Shown here: in pieces, positions 35,224-47,054 of the stretch | Layout of the letters: every line of letters begins with the position of its first letter | How positions within the stretch are numbered: the stretch's first letter is position 1 | Assembly (NCBI RefSeq): GCF_023065955.2 | Contig: NW_026623050.1 | Coordinates: 21,348,501-21,412,500, forward strand | Length of the DNA stretch: 64,000 nucleotides | Reading direction: 5' to 3' | DNA from: Ursus arctos | Lineage: Eukaryota > Chordata > Mammalia > Carnivora > Ursidae | The notes under the pieces: model-generated | What the model was told of the DNA's origin: nothing | Seen by the model: the letters and a program-made list of their open reading frames with translations, nothing else | Database searches by the model: none | Translations under genes and position numbers: made by a program

Positions 35224-35420
35224 AGGGTGCCTGGATGGCTCAGTTGGTTAAGCAGCTGCCTTCGGCTCAGGTTATTATCCCGGGGTCCTGGGATCAAGCC
35301 CTGCATCGGGCTCCCTGTTGAGTGGGGAGCCTGCTTCTCCCTCTCCCTCTGCCTTCCACTTCTCCTGCTTGTGCTTTCTCTCTCTCTGCCAAATAAATAA
35401 ATAAAATATTTAAAAAAATA
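35224..35420 (+). mobile_element. Carnivore tRNA-derived SINE
   Basis: Head GGGTGCCTGGATGGCTCAGT, tail AAATAAATAAATAAAATATT. More diverged than the copies with GGCGCC heads. Located in the intron between the last two exons, antisense to the gene. Confidence 0.88.
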
Positions 35421-35432
35421 GCAAATACAGAA

Positions 35433-35621
35433 GGGCACCTGAGTGGCTCAGTCAAACATCTGCCTTGGTCTCAAGTCATGATCCCCAGGTCCTGGGATTG
35501 AGCCCCATGTCGGGCTCCCTGCTCAGCCGGGAGTCTGCCTCTCCCTCTGCCTGCCATTCTCCCCTACCTGTGCTCGCTCTCTTGCTTGCTCTCTCTCTCA
35601 ATAAATAAAATCTTTAAAAAA
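35433..35621 (+). mobile_element. Carnivore tRNA-derived SINE, tandem neighbour
   Basis: Head GGGCACCTGAGTGGCTCAGT, tail AATAAATAAAATCTTT, only 12 bp after the previous SINE in the same direction. Divergence between them suggests two insertions, the second into or beside the tail of the first. Confidence 0.88.
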
Positions 35622-36499
35622 ATAATAAATAGTGAATACAAAAAGAACCTAATATCTAACAAGAGAGCAATGATTAAATAAATTATGGTAGTGAATAGAA
35701 AAATATGACTCTTCCTTTAAACATCACTGGTTTCCAAACCAAATCCCATTAGGATTTTTTAACTAAATATTCATTATTAAGCTATAAATTAATTTGGAAA
35801 ATGGCCTATCATGCATTAGTTATTAATTATTTTCGATCACAGAAAGTTTTCATTTTTCTTCATTTAGACCCTGAACATTTCTCATTTTTGTTATTGTGAA
35901 TCTACTCTTTTGTCCATTATATTTTGTAATCACACGTTATTGGTACACTGTAAGATTCATATTTTTATACCAAGCTACCTTAATTAATACTTTAATTAAT
36001 TTCATTCTTAGCTTATTTTCTTGGATTTTATAGGTCAATTATACCATCTGCAAACAATTACAATATTTTCCTCATTTAAATTTATATAATTTTTAAAATT
36101 ATTTTTGTTCAGACCTTATTGAACTACAATTTACAGAAAATGTTAAATTATAGAGAGGCGACTAGTCTGCTTTTCTAACTCCTCCATTGAATTTTTGTTA
36201 ACCACTGCTCCGGTCCCGAAATTCTAAGTAAGAAAGGGCTAGATCATTTTTCTAGTAAAGTCTAAGGGATATCTTCATAAGGCATTATTCGATAATTTTC
36301 TTTTCAGGGGCAATAGATTAATTAATCTCATTCAGTTAACAAGCACCCTACACCTTATGCTGTGTAGCTGTATATAAGATACACGGCATAAAGACAGACA
36401 TGGGGAAATTACTTAATTTAAAAGACAAAATAAAATCATCTTTATCTGGAATTAAGTTCTAATTAGAATGCTAATTTCTCTTTTGCTAAGATAAGGTAA
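35622..36499. other. Intron sequence, nothing recognised
   Basis: AT-rich, partly resembling old antisense L1 near 35850-36070, but too diverged to call. Confidence 0.35.
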
Positions 36500-36740
36500 A
36501 AACAGAGAGGGAGGCAAACCATAAGAGATTTTTAACTATAGGGAAAAAACTGAGGGTTGATAGAGGAAATTCGATGGGGAGATGGCATAAACAGGTGATG
36601 GGCATTAAGGAGGGCACTTGTTATGAACAGCATTGGGTGTTATATGCAAGTGATGAATTACTAAATTCTACCCATGAAACTAATACTATGCTATACGTTA
36701 ACTAACTTGAATTTAAATAAAATCTTGAAAGAAAAAAAAT
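36500..36740 (+). repeat. Short L1 3'-end insertion
   Basis: From 'AGAGAGGGAGGCAAACCATA' to 'CTTGAATTTAAATAAAATCT' plus an A-rich tail: only the 3' UTR, a heavily 5'-truncated copy. Confidence 0.8.
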
Positions 36741-37183
36741 GTCTTGTGGTCTTTAGCGTTGATCAGAGCACTAAATTTTTAAAAGCCAATCCCTGAAGTA
36801 TGAAAGTTTTAGGTTAAGGTTCACCACAGAAGTAGCTTTATAAAGCTTTTGAAAACACTTTAAAAAAAAGATTTTAAGATTACCTGTTTGCAAAAATTCT
36901 CCCCATCTTGTAACTTGTAGGATCTGGTAATTGTTTTCATTTAATAGGGGCAATTAAAATCTGTTAACATTTTATTTACTAGTAAATACTTTTAAAAATT
37001 TAACAACTATAAGATGTTTAAAGAATGTTTAAAAGATTGAAAAACTAAGGATCTGCAGTATAGTTTTATCAAATTTTTCTTTTAATTAAAACTCAAATAA
37101 CAAATAAAATAAAATAATGCAGCTCAAGTATCAGCTTTTTATATACTTGAATTTCAAGAGATTCAGTTTTTCCTTATATTTAC

Positions 37184-37239
37184 CTTTCAGAATTTGATGT
37201 TTCTGTTTCTCCGTCATCCATATTAGGTCTTGCAATTTC
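37184..37239 (-). CDS. 56-nt internal exon of the same unrecognised gene
   Basis: The minus strand shows acceptor CATTTCAG, then 56 nt reading EIARPNMDDGETETSNSE plus two bases (AG), then donor GTAAATA. The two leftover bases join the first T of the 33.5-34.2 kb exon to make AGT (Ser), so the frame runs on without a stop. The exon starts in phase 0, which fits the phase-0 end of the 57.8-kb exon. The peptide is acidic and Ser/Thr-rich like the terminal exon. A 3.0-kb intron follows and a 20.5-kb intron precedes it. The exon call rests on splice sites plus phase, because the exon is too short for composition alone. Confidence 0.78.
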
Positions 37240-37845
37240 CTGAAATGATTAAGAATATGTTTCTTTTATATTCATGGTTAAACTTCAACCACTTTAATTA
37301 TACTAAACTTTCTGGATTAAAGGAACTGAAGTGTGCAACCTAATATAGCAAAGAAATAGAAAAACAATTTATTAATCTAAAGTATGTACGATAATAATTC
37401 TCATAATTAAAAGCAGTATTTTTAAAAAATCTTAAAAAAAATACCTGTAAGAATTTCAGTGTACTAGAAGTTTCTGAATCAAGGTCATGAAACAGTTATT
37501 CAATTGTAACAATACCTGCTTTTCTTAGACTCTGTGTAAAATGTGCACTATAATTACAATTATTTGAATAGAAAACTAGTAAAACACAATGTGAATTTGA
37601 ATAACAAGTTGTATCCAAAGTATTTTATATACACATATTAAATATAAACACTTATATGCAACACATCTGAAATTATGGTTTCATATTTGGAGTCATGTTA
37701 ACCCTTCCACTGTCAAACCAAGTAATATGAGATGATAGACAAATTAAATATTTTGCTTACTTGAAACGTTTTATAGGGAGAAAAGTATACAGTAAAACTT
37801 CAGTAAGCCAGAGGCCAGCCTAACAGTTTGTAACAATTACCAATT

Positions 37846-38045
37846 ATTAAGCACATATGATGCATGAGGTACTATGTTAAGAGCTTTACATCATCTCATT
37901 TAATCCTCATATTACACATTCTCAACTCCATCTTTAGAATAGGAAATACAACTATGTAGATTAAATAGAAAACGCCAGGCAATAACCACAATAAGTGGTG
38001 AAGACTCAAATCCAGGTCTAGCTCTTAACTACTACAGTGATTGAC
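37846..38045 (-). repeat. MIR element, antisense
   Basis: Plus-strand text 'GAGGTACTATGTTAAGAGCT', then TTACATCATCTCATTTAATC, and 'GAAGACTCAAATCCAGGTCT' at the end is the reverse of MIR. Old copy within the 20.5-kb intron. Confidence 0.75.
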
Positions 38046-38860
38046 TGAGGCCTGTGACATTGATAATGGTGTATTAATCACATACATTTCTTTTTTTTTT
38101 TTACTCTCCTAAAACCCTGCTAAAATGAGGCAAAGACATAAAACATTTTCATTCATAAAGACCAAGAAAGCACCAAAGCATGCTAATTGTCAATGAGATG
38201 TCGATAAATTTTTAGATGGAAAGTGGCTGGAGAAGTAGACCTTGCAACATGGAGGAAGTTACAACTCAATATCTGAGTAGGTAAGTGCAAGGAGAAGAGA
38301 ATCAACTTGCCCAGAGAACTGAAGCAATCTGGTATTTGAAGGAATTCAGTACATGACCGAGTATGTAAAAAATAAAAATGAAGCACAAGGACTGCTGAGA
38401 AATCTAAATCCTCTTTCCCTAATTCACACAACAGACACCTAACCTTTCTCCTACCACAGAGGCTAAAGATTAACTTTCTGAACTAGAGACAATTTAGACT
38501 TGTGAACACCAGGAATGGCAAAGGGAAGCCATGAATTACTGGGAGAAAACAGAAAAATTTAGTCAAAGTCCACAAACTGAATAAAGGTCTCCATAGTTCT
38601 CCCTTCCTGGCGCCCAGAATGCCAGCAGCTGGAGGAATCATTCTTTACCACCAACAGCCGGCATCTAGAAGATTCTTCTTTGGAGAAAATTATCAGCCTC
38701 GACAGACAAGGTTTCCCATAATGACCCTGAAAGCATCCTCCTCACCAAAGAATCTGTCAGCTCAGCATCGGATTTTCCTATGGTGAAGTCTAAACAATTC
38801 CCATACAGGTTGTGCAGGTTGTCCAGAGTGCTAATCCAAGAGGACTGACTAACCTTCACA
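38046..38860. other. Intron sequence, no recognised element
   Basis: Less AT-rich than its surroundings (about 38180-38800), with several short frames and no family resemblance. It may be part of the hAT element that follows. Confidence 0.35.
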
Positions 38861-38864
38861 TTAT

Positions 38865-39870
38865 AATCCATGGCAGCTGTTCTCCAAGTGTGTTTCACAG
38901 ACACCTCGAGCCTCCAAGACACTTTCAGGAGGCAGGTGAAATTAAAACTCTTGGTACAAAAGCAGTAGTGAGTAAACATGCTGGCATCTTAACATGAATC
39001 AAGGCAGTGGCATCAAACCAAAACTATACTAGTAATCACTGTATTCTTCACTGGCAAACACCAGCAGTAAAATTCACTTTATTAAATACCGATCTTGGCG
39101 TTTGTATCTTTTGCATATTCTGTGTGATAAAAAAGGAAGTATGCATAAAGCACTGTTGTTGTGTACTGAAACACTTGGGTCTATGACTGAGTTGCAAGCT
39201 GAACTTTGACACAATTTTCTCACAGAACATCATTTTTATTTTAAAGGATGGCTGTCAAACTATGAATATTTAGACTTGGTTATTTAGGAGATATTTTCTT
39301 GAAAACTGACAAAGTGAGCCTATCACATCAAAGAAAACAACTGATAGTGCTTATTGCCAGTAATAAAATTCAAACAAGTATTAAATTTTAAGAACACTTG
39401 TATTCACCATTGATTAGATTTATGCTAATATTAATGAATGACTTGGTATTATACATAAAACATGTCAAAACTTGCAAGATCTATGTAACTCAGTGAACCA
39501 ATATTTTCCAATTGACTAATCGATGTTATAAAATCATACATGAATAAAAGATCCATCAGACAGACCAATAGATTTTAATGTATCAAAGCATAAAAAGTTC
39601 AGTGATATGGAATGAGATTCTATATTGCAAAAAACCTTTAAGAAAATTGCCACTTGTCTATTTTTGATGTGGTATCAAAAAAAATTACAATTATTTGAAA
39701 AGATTATTGAAGTACTAGGTAAGGCTAGATATTCTTCATATATTTTGACCACAATAACATATCACTATCACAACAGACTGAAGCAGAAACATGAGAAACC
39801 AGTTTTCTTCTGCTTAACTAGACATTACAAAGACACACAAAAGTATAAAATGATACCAGTGTTCTAAGTT
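38865..39870 (+). mobile_element. hAT-Charlie transposon remnant with transposase 3' end
   Basis: From about 39450 the plus strand matches the C-terminal transposase coding of Charlie-type hAT elements as I know them: 'CAATAGATTTTAATGTATCA', the 'AAACCTTTAAGAAAATTGCC' block, and a dimerisation-domain end reading 'YHYHNRLKQKHEK' where the family has TYRNRLNAEADMR. The start around 38875-38960 shows a CTCCAAGTGTGTTTCACAGA stretch typical of hAT left ends. Frames are broken; non-functional. Family relatives were domesticated as ZBED/FAM200-type genes, but this copy shows no sign of that. Confidence 0.65.
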
Positions 39871-40180
39871 TCTTGATTTGGAAAAGTTATTTTTCAGAAA
39901 AATATGCTATTTATGTAACTATATAGTAGGTTTATTAGTTTGATTTTTAACTTACGATTTTTTTAGATTTCATATTTTTAATTTCTAATATGGTAAATCT
40001 AGTACTTTTTGAGAGTATATATATAAATGATACCCATTGAAGTTCTACAGTGGACAACCTGTATGACTATATAAGGCAGCCCTGTCCCCATTCAACAACA
40101 AGTTTTCAATGAACACTGTAGTGCTTTACTCTTTCGTGTATGGGCAGCCAAGGATCACCACACCACTGAAGGCATCCTTT

Positions 40181-40381
40181 ATTTTTTTAGAGGTTTTATT
40201 TATTATTTCTTTGAGAGTGAGAGAAAGAGCATGAACTGGAGGGAGAGGGAGAGAGAATCTGAGGCAGACTCTGTGCTGAGTACAGAGGCTGATGCAGGGC
40301 TCGATCTTATGACCATGAGATCATGACCTGAGCTGAAACCAACAGTCAGAGGCTTAACTGATTGAGCCACCCAGGCACCCC
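40181..40381 (-). mobile_element. Carnivore tRNA-derived SINE (older)
   Basis: Antisense head ends TGAGCCACCCAGGCACCCC; tail at the left is TTTTTTTAGAGGTTTTATTT. Flanks GAAGGCATCCTTT and GAAGACATCCTTT (about 40168 and 40383) form the target duplication with one mismatch. Confidence 0.9.
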
Positions 40382-40389
40382 TGAAGACA

Positions 40390-41600
40390 TCCTTTAACAT
40401 CAGAAATAACAAAATATGAATAAAGAAAGGAACTAGGAGACATCAGAGACATTGCTGGGAACAAAAGGAAAAAATATAATAAACATTTAATATCCCCAAA
40501 GAAGTATAAGATGTATTACATCCATTAAACAAGAACAAAAATTATGAAGAGAAAAATTGAAATAAAAATACTAAAGAGGCTTCAAAATTAAATACATGAC
40601 AACTAAAATAAGAAATTAAGTATAGAAAATCTTTTTAAAAAGATTGAATGAAAAAGACAAGATGGAAGGCAACAAAGAAAATACCATACACTTAGAGGAG
40701 TTAATGCAGGAAATACAGTGTCACATCAATAGGAGGAGAGACAGAGAGAGAATGAACAAAGAAAAGTGAAACTTTACCAAAGAAATAATACAAGAAAACT
40801 TGCCCCAAACATATATATATCCAAATTGTAAAGGCTTATTAAATGCCTACCATGATGAACGGAAAAAGGATGATTGGTGAACATATCATCATGAAATTTC
40901 AAAACACTAGAGATAGAGATAATCATTAAAGTTGCCAGAAAGAACAAAATAACCAAAATGCAAAGCAACTGGAGCAAGAATGGCATCAGACTTATCAAAA
41001 ATAACTTCAAAATTGCATGGGAAAAATGATTTCTATGTACTTCAGCCAAACTATTTTTAAGTAAATATAGTTTAAAACATGCAAGGAGTGAGAAAAGATG
41101 CACCCCTTCTGAGGGAGCTGTTAGAGAACGTGTCTCATCAAAATAGGAAGTAAACCAAGAAAAAGGGAACTCCTAGTTCAGAAAATAGGACCTCCAACAC
41201 AAGAAAGTAGCAAAGGAAAATCCTGATAGAACAAAGTATGCACCAGGGTTAAAGAGCAACTAGTTTAAACTGAAGGAGATCTGAGAGGAGAGATCCAGAT
41301 TCTCCAACAACATCTTTTGATGTGTGCAAACATTTGGAAAAAATACTTCCAAATATTAGACAAATAAACTGCATTTGGAAAAAATACTTCCAAATATTAG
41401 ACAAATAAATCGCTGTTTTAAAAAACAGCATTAGGTGTATAGAAAACTAAACAAATGAGTCAAGATATATATTGTTTAACTCCATAAAAATAAAATAAGA
41501 CATAGTAAAGGAAAATAAATCATAGTAGTACTTCCTGGCTCACCACACATAAAGGTCTCAAAAACCAATGTAATCATGCTGAAATCAGTGCTATGTCAAG
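40390..41600 (+). repeat. HAL1-like / old L1 ORF1-region fragment
   Basis: Phrases such as 'ATGAAATTTCAAAACACTAG' followed by AGAT, 'CTTCAAAATTGCATGGGAAA' and 'CCAGAAAGAACAAAATAACC' resemble the ORF1 end of old L1/HAL1 half-LINEs. No frame remains. Confidence 0.5.
41331..41410. repeat. 41-bp tandem duplication
   Basis: CATTTGGAAAAAATACTTCC and the next 19 bases occur at 41331-41369 and again identically at 41372-41410. Perfect identity suggests a recent slippage or duplication. Confidence 0.93.
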
Positions 41601-41624
41601 CCATATTAGAACCTGAGGTAAAAG

Positions 41625-41837
41625 GGGGCGCCTGGGTGGCACAGCGGTTAAGCGTCTGCCTTCGGCTCAGGGCGTGATCCCGGCGTTATGGGATCGAGCC
41701 CCACGTCAGGCTCTTCTGCTATGAGCCTGCTTCTTCCTCTCCCACTCCCCCTGCTTGTGTTCCCTCTCTCACTGGCTGTCTCTGTCTCTGTCAAATAAAT
41801 AAATAAAATCTTTAAAAAAAAAAAAAAAAAAAAAAAA
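41625..41837 (+). mobile_element. Carnivore tRNA-derived SINE
   Basis: Head GGGGCGCCTGGGTGGCACAG with intact GGTTAAGCGTCTGCC, poly(A) tail of about 27. Perfect 17-bp target duplication AGAACCTGAGGTAAAAG at 41608 and 41838. Among the youngest SINEs here. Confidence 0.97.
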
Positions 41838-42735
41838 AGAACCTGAGGTAAAAGGAAAAACACATAACCCTAGATACATTTTTGTTTCTTTTTTTTTTAT
41901 TGTGGTAAAATACACATAAAATTTACCATCATAACCACTTTTCAGTGTACAGTTCAGTGGTATTAAATACATTCACATTGCTGTGTGACCATCAACAACA
42001 TCCATCCCCATAACTTTTTTCATCTTGTAAAACTAAACTCTATACTTTAATTAAACAATTAACTCCACCTTCTCCTCTTCCCCACAGCCCCTGACAACCA
42101 CCACTATACTCTCCATTCTTTATGATTTGACTGTACCTCATATAAGGGGAATCATACAGTATGTCTTTTCGTGACTGACTTATATCTTATTTAGTGTAAT
42201 GCATTCAAGGCTTATCCACATTGTAGCATACTGTAGAATTTCCTTCCTTTTCACAGCTGAATAGTATTCCATTCATTATATGTGTATACCACATCTTGCC
42301 TATTCATTCTTCTATAGACGGATACTTGGTTTACTTCCATGTCTCAGCTATTGTGAATAATGCTGCTACGAAAATGGGTGTACGAATATCTCCTTTAGTC
42401 TCTGCTTTCAATTTTTTTGGGTATATTCAGAAGTGGAATTGCTGGATCATATGTATTTTTTCTTTTGAGGAACTGCCATACTGTTTTCCACAGTGGCTGT
42501 ATCATTTTACATTCCCATCAACAGCACACAAGGGTTCTGATTTCTCTACATCCTCATCAACACTTTTCTATTGTTTTAATAGTAGCATCCTAACAGGTAT
42601 GAGGTGATATTTCATAGTTTTTATTTGCATTTCTCTAATAATTAGTGTTGTTGCATATCTTTTCATCTTAGTGCTTATTTATATATCTTCCTTGGAGAAA
42701 AGTCTGTTCAAGTCCTTTACCCATTAAAAAAAAAT

Positions 42736-42835
42736 TGTATGGTGACTAACATAATATAATAAAAAATCATTATTAATAAAAAAAAAATAAAATAAAAAAT
42801 AAAAAAAAATAAAAATAAATTTTTTTTTTTTTATA
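42736..42835 (+). mobile_element. Ultra-short young L1 3' end
   Basis: Only about 35 bp of the L1 3' UTR ('TGTATGGTGACTAACATAAT' plus ATAATAAAAAAT) remains, followed by an A-rich tail and T run. It interrupts the old antisense L1. The 3' text is identical to the young L1 ends at 21.4 and 24.8 kb. Confidence 0.8.
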
Positions 42836-44358
42836 TCATTGAGTTTCAGGAGTTCTCTAAATATTCTGGATATTAACCCCTTATCAGATATATGATTTAC
42901 AAATATTTTTTTTTTGTGGGCTACCTTTCTATTCTGCAGATAGTGTATCTGATGTACAAAATTTTAAATTGTTCATGAATTGAATTAATCTTTTATTTCC
43001 TTACCTGTGCCTTTGGTGTGATAACCAAGAAATCATTGGCAAATTCAATATCATGAAGCTTCTATCCTGTTTTCTTCTAAGAATGTTATTGTTTTCAGTC
43101 TTATGTTAAGGTCCTTGATCCAATTTGAGTTAATGTTTGTATATAGTGTTAGGTAAGGTTCCAACTTCATTCTTTTGCATGTGGATATCCAGTTTTCCCA
43201 TTACCATTTATTGAAAAGACTGTCCTTTCCCCATTGGTCTTAGTCACCTTGTCAAAAATAATTTCTGCCTATATTTGAGGCTTTATTTCTGGGCTCTTTA
43301 TTCTATTCCACTGGTCTATGTGTCTGTTTTTATGCTAATACTACACTGTTTTGATTTCTGTAGCTTTGCAGTAAGTTCTGAAATCAGTGTGAGTCCTCCA
43401 GTTTTGCTCTTCTTTTTCAAAATTGTTTTAGCTATTTGAGGTTCCATGAGATTCTATATAAATTTTAGGATGTGATTTTCCATTTCTATAAAAGTTTAAA
43501 AAAATGCCTTTGGGATTTCTGTACAGATTGCAGTAAATCTGTAGATTGCTTTGGGTGGTATGAACATTTTAACAATATTGTCTTCTAATCTGTGAACATA
43601 AGTTTTGTTTCCATTTATTTATGTTTTAATTTCTTTCAGTAAGGTTTTACACTCTTATTTTACAAGTCTTTCATCCCCTTGGTAATTCCTATTTCATTCT
43701 TTTTGATGCTACTGTAAAAGGAATTATTTTTATAATTTCCTTTTCAGACTGTTCCTTGTGTATACAAATGCAACTTATTTTTTGTGTGTTGAATTTGTAT
43801 CCTACTACTTTGCTGAATTCATTTATTAGTTCTAAGAGGGCTTTGTTTTGGTTTTGGGGTTTTTTTTTGGTGGACTCTTCTGGGTTTCTGCATAAACAGG
43901 GTAATTTTACTTTCTTTTTTTTCCAATTTGGTTGCCTTTTGTTTCTTTTTCTTGACTAATTGCTGTTTCTGGGTAGAGTTAAATCTAGCTCTAAATGTCT
44001 GCTAAATATAGTTGGCTTATTAAGTCCTCTAGTTCCTTATTTACATTTGATTGTTCTATACATTATTTTAAGTGGGGTATTGAAGACTCCAACTGTTATT
44101 GTAGAACAGTCAATTCTTCAATTCTCTGTTTTTGCTTCATATATTTAGGTGATTTGTCATTAGTTATATAAATATTTATAATTGTTATATCTTCTTGCTG
44201 TATTGAACGTTTTATTAATATATAATGTCCTTTTTCTCTTGTAATCTTTTTTCACTTAGTCTATTTTGTCTGATATTAGTAAAAACAACCATGTTCTCTT
44301 TTGATTATTATTTGCATGGAATATCTTTTTTATCCGTTCATTTTAACTTGTGTCTTTA

Positions 44359-44550
44359 TTTTTTTAATTTTATTTTTTAAAAAAGATTTTATTTACTTTT
44401 TTGCCAGAGAAAGAGATAGACAGCACAAGCATGGGGAAGCAGCAGGCAGAGGGAGAAGCAGCCTCCCCACTGAGCAAGGAGCCCAATGCAGGACTCAATT
44501 CCAGGACCCTGCCGAAGGCAGAATATCAACTGAGCCACCCAGGCATCCCT
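44359..44550 (-). mobile_element. Carnivore tRNA-derived SINE
   Basis: Antisense copy within the old L1. AACTTGTGTCTTTA on both sides (44345 and 44551) is the target duplication. Confidence 0.93.
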
Positions 44551-45365
44551 AACTTGTGTCTTTAGATCTCAAGTGAGTCTCCTGTTGACTGCATGCAATT
44601 GGATCCTGTGTTTTATCCATTTTGCCAACATCTGTCTTACAATTGGGAGAGTTTAATCCATTTACATTTCAATTAATTACTGATAAGGAGGAACTTATAT
44701 ATGTCATTGTGTTATTTTTTATATGCCTTCTAACTTTTTTTGGCACTCATTTCCTCCACTATTGACTGTGTTTGTTTAGTTGATTGTGATGAAATGTTTA
44801 AATTCTTTTTTCATTTCCTTTGTGTATGGTTACTATGGGAATTACATTTAACATTCTAAGGTTGTCACCCTCTAATTTGATTTTATACCAGTTTAAATTC
44901 AATAACATACAAAAACTCTGCTCCTTTACAGCTCCATCCCCACCCCTTTAGGCCGTTGTCACAAAATTACATCTTTATAAACTGTGTACCCAGACATGAA
45001 CTAATAATTATTTTAAGTGCATTGGTTTCCTCAATTATGTAGAAAACAATATTTGGAGTTAAAAATCAAAGTTAAAGTAATGCTAGCTTTTACACTAATA
45101 TTTTTACTTTTAATGAATTTAATCTCTTAATTAATGTAGAAAACAAAAAATACTTACAAAGCATTCTTATAATACTAGTTTTTATAATTGCCCATGTACT
45201 TACCTTTATTGAGATATTTATTTCTCCATATATCTCTGAGTTACTGTGTACTGTTCTTCTATTTCACCATACAGGACTCCCTTGAGCATTTCTTGCAGGG
45301 CAGATCTAGTGGTCACAAACTCTTAGGTTTTAGGTCAGAATATCTCACTTTTGAAGGATAGTTTT

Positions 45366-45582
45366 TTTTTGTTTGTTTAATTTTTTAAAGATTTTATTCA
45401 TTTATTTGTCAGAGAGAGAGACAGAGAGAGACAGTGAGCATAAGCAGGGGAAGTGGCAGGCAGAGGGAGAAGCAGAACCCCTGCTGAGCAGGGAGCCCAA
45501 TGGGGGACTTGATCCCAGGACCCTGGGATCATGACCTGAGCCAAAGGCAGACGCTTAACTGACTGAGCCCCCCAGGCATCCC
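45366..45582 (-). mobile_element. Carnivore tRNA-derived SINE
   Basis: Antisense copy within the old L1. TTGAAGGATAGTTTT occurs on both sides (45351 and 45583), the target duplication. Confidence 0.93.
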
Positions 45583-46660
45583 TTGAAGGATAGTTTTAAC
45601 AGATATAAAATTGAGTTTTTTCTTTTAGCACTTTGAATATATTGGTCCACAGCCTTTGGGCCTCGAAAGTTTCTGATGAGAATTCTGTTGATAATCTTAT
45701 TGAGGTTCCCTTGCATGTGATGATTTGTTTCTCTTGCTGCTTTCAAAGTTCTTTGTCCTTTGAGAGTTTGATTATAATGTATCTTACAGTGGGTCTCTTT
45801 GATCATCTTATTTGGAATTCACTGTGCTTCTTGATGTTTACATTCATGTGTTTCATCAAATTTGGGAAGTTTTCAGTCATTATTTCTTTATGTCTTTGTC
45901 TTTGTCTCTGTCAAATATTCTCTGGGCCTCCCTTAATACATATGTTGGACTGCTTAATGCTGGGCCCCAACTGCCTTAGGCTCTGCTCACTTTTCCTCAA
46001 TCTGTTTCTTCTCTGTTCCTTAGACTCAATACTTTCCATTGTCCTGTCTTCCAAGTTTGCTGATTCTTTCTTCTGTCTGCTCAGATCTGTCTTTGACTCT
46101 GCCTAATGAATTTTTCATTTTTAGTTAATGTACATTTCAGGATGTCTTTTTGGTTTCTTTTCAGGTTTTCTCTCTCTTTAATATTTCCATTTTGTTAACA
46201 TACTGTTTTCTTGACTTTCCCCACATATTCCTTTTTTTCATTGGGCATCTTTAAAATAGTTGTTTTAAAGTCTTTGTCTAGTATATCTGCCATTAGGTCT
46301 TTTTCAGGACCAGTTTCTATTGAGTGTTTTCCTTTGAATGGGTCATACTTGCCTGTTTCTTTGTATATCTTGTGATTTTTTTGTTGAACACTGGACATTT
46401 GAAACTAATAATGTAGTAACTTTGGAAGTCAGATTATTCCCCTTCCCAGTGTCTGCTGTTTTTGTTATTGTTTTTGTTTCTTTTGATTGTTGTAGGCTGT
46501 CTCTGTTCCTGGGTTCAACGGGAGATGTAAACCTCAGGTCTTCTCAGGTCTATTCTGAGCTTTTCTCTGGGCAAGTACAACCACTTTCTAATTTAACTCA
46601 TATATGTGATTGTTTTTGAATGTCCTAATCTTTAATGTCAGGCTCCTGAAAGGGGAAAAA

Positions 46661-47052
46661 GCAAAAAATTAAGGGGAATAAAAGGGCACTGTACCTTTAA
46701 ATCCCCTGGAAGTCACTTCAGTTATAAAGGGAGTGGCTTACAACAATGAGGAGAGGTGTAACTTCAATGTGCCCACTTCTGTGGAATGCTATGGTGAGAA
46801 GCATCAATTAGTGACAACGGCACAGATCCTCAATATTTGGAGGCCAGTATCCTTTCTGGCCACTCTGGTCCCATAAGCTGTGTGCACGCTGTTCCAGGAA
46901 CATGTGCACAGCTGCCTGCCATGTGGCTGAGGGTAGGGGATGGGCAGCTGCTACTGTGCTGAATGCTTAAATTGACCGATATTAATTGCAACATACCGCC
47001 CAAGTCTTCCCCTGGAAGTTGCAGGCATTCAACAGACTCTAGAATTCCAAAA
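46661..47052. other. Intron sequence, nothing recognised
   Basis: Somewhat GC-richer than neighbours, with no coding frame or named repeat. Confidence 0.4.
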
Positions 47053-47054
47053 TA

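Larger units (their letters stand above)
41880..46660 (-). mobile_element. Long antisense L1, old, hit by later insertions
   Basis: The plus strand starts with the antisense 3' UTR ('GTGGTAAAATACACATAAAA'), passes through antisense ORF2 end ('GAATGTTATTGTTTTCAGTC', 'CTTTTGCATGTGGATATCCA', 'TTTCTGTAGCTTTGCAGTAA') and ends with antisense 5'-region text ('GCACTTTGAATATATTGGTC', 'CCTGTTTCTTTGTATATCTT'). Length about 4.8 kb including two SINEs and one L1 tail. All frames are broken. Confidence 0.75.

Noticed and set aside
45633..46106. 157-codon Cys/Leu-rich plus-strand frame
   Set aside because: It lies in the antisense 5' region of the old L1 and has no family resemblance.
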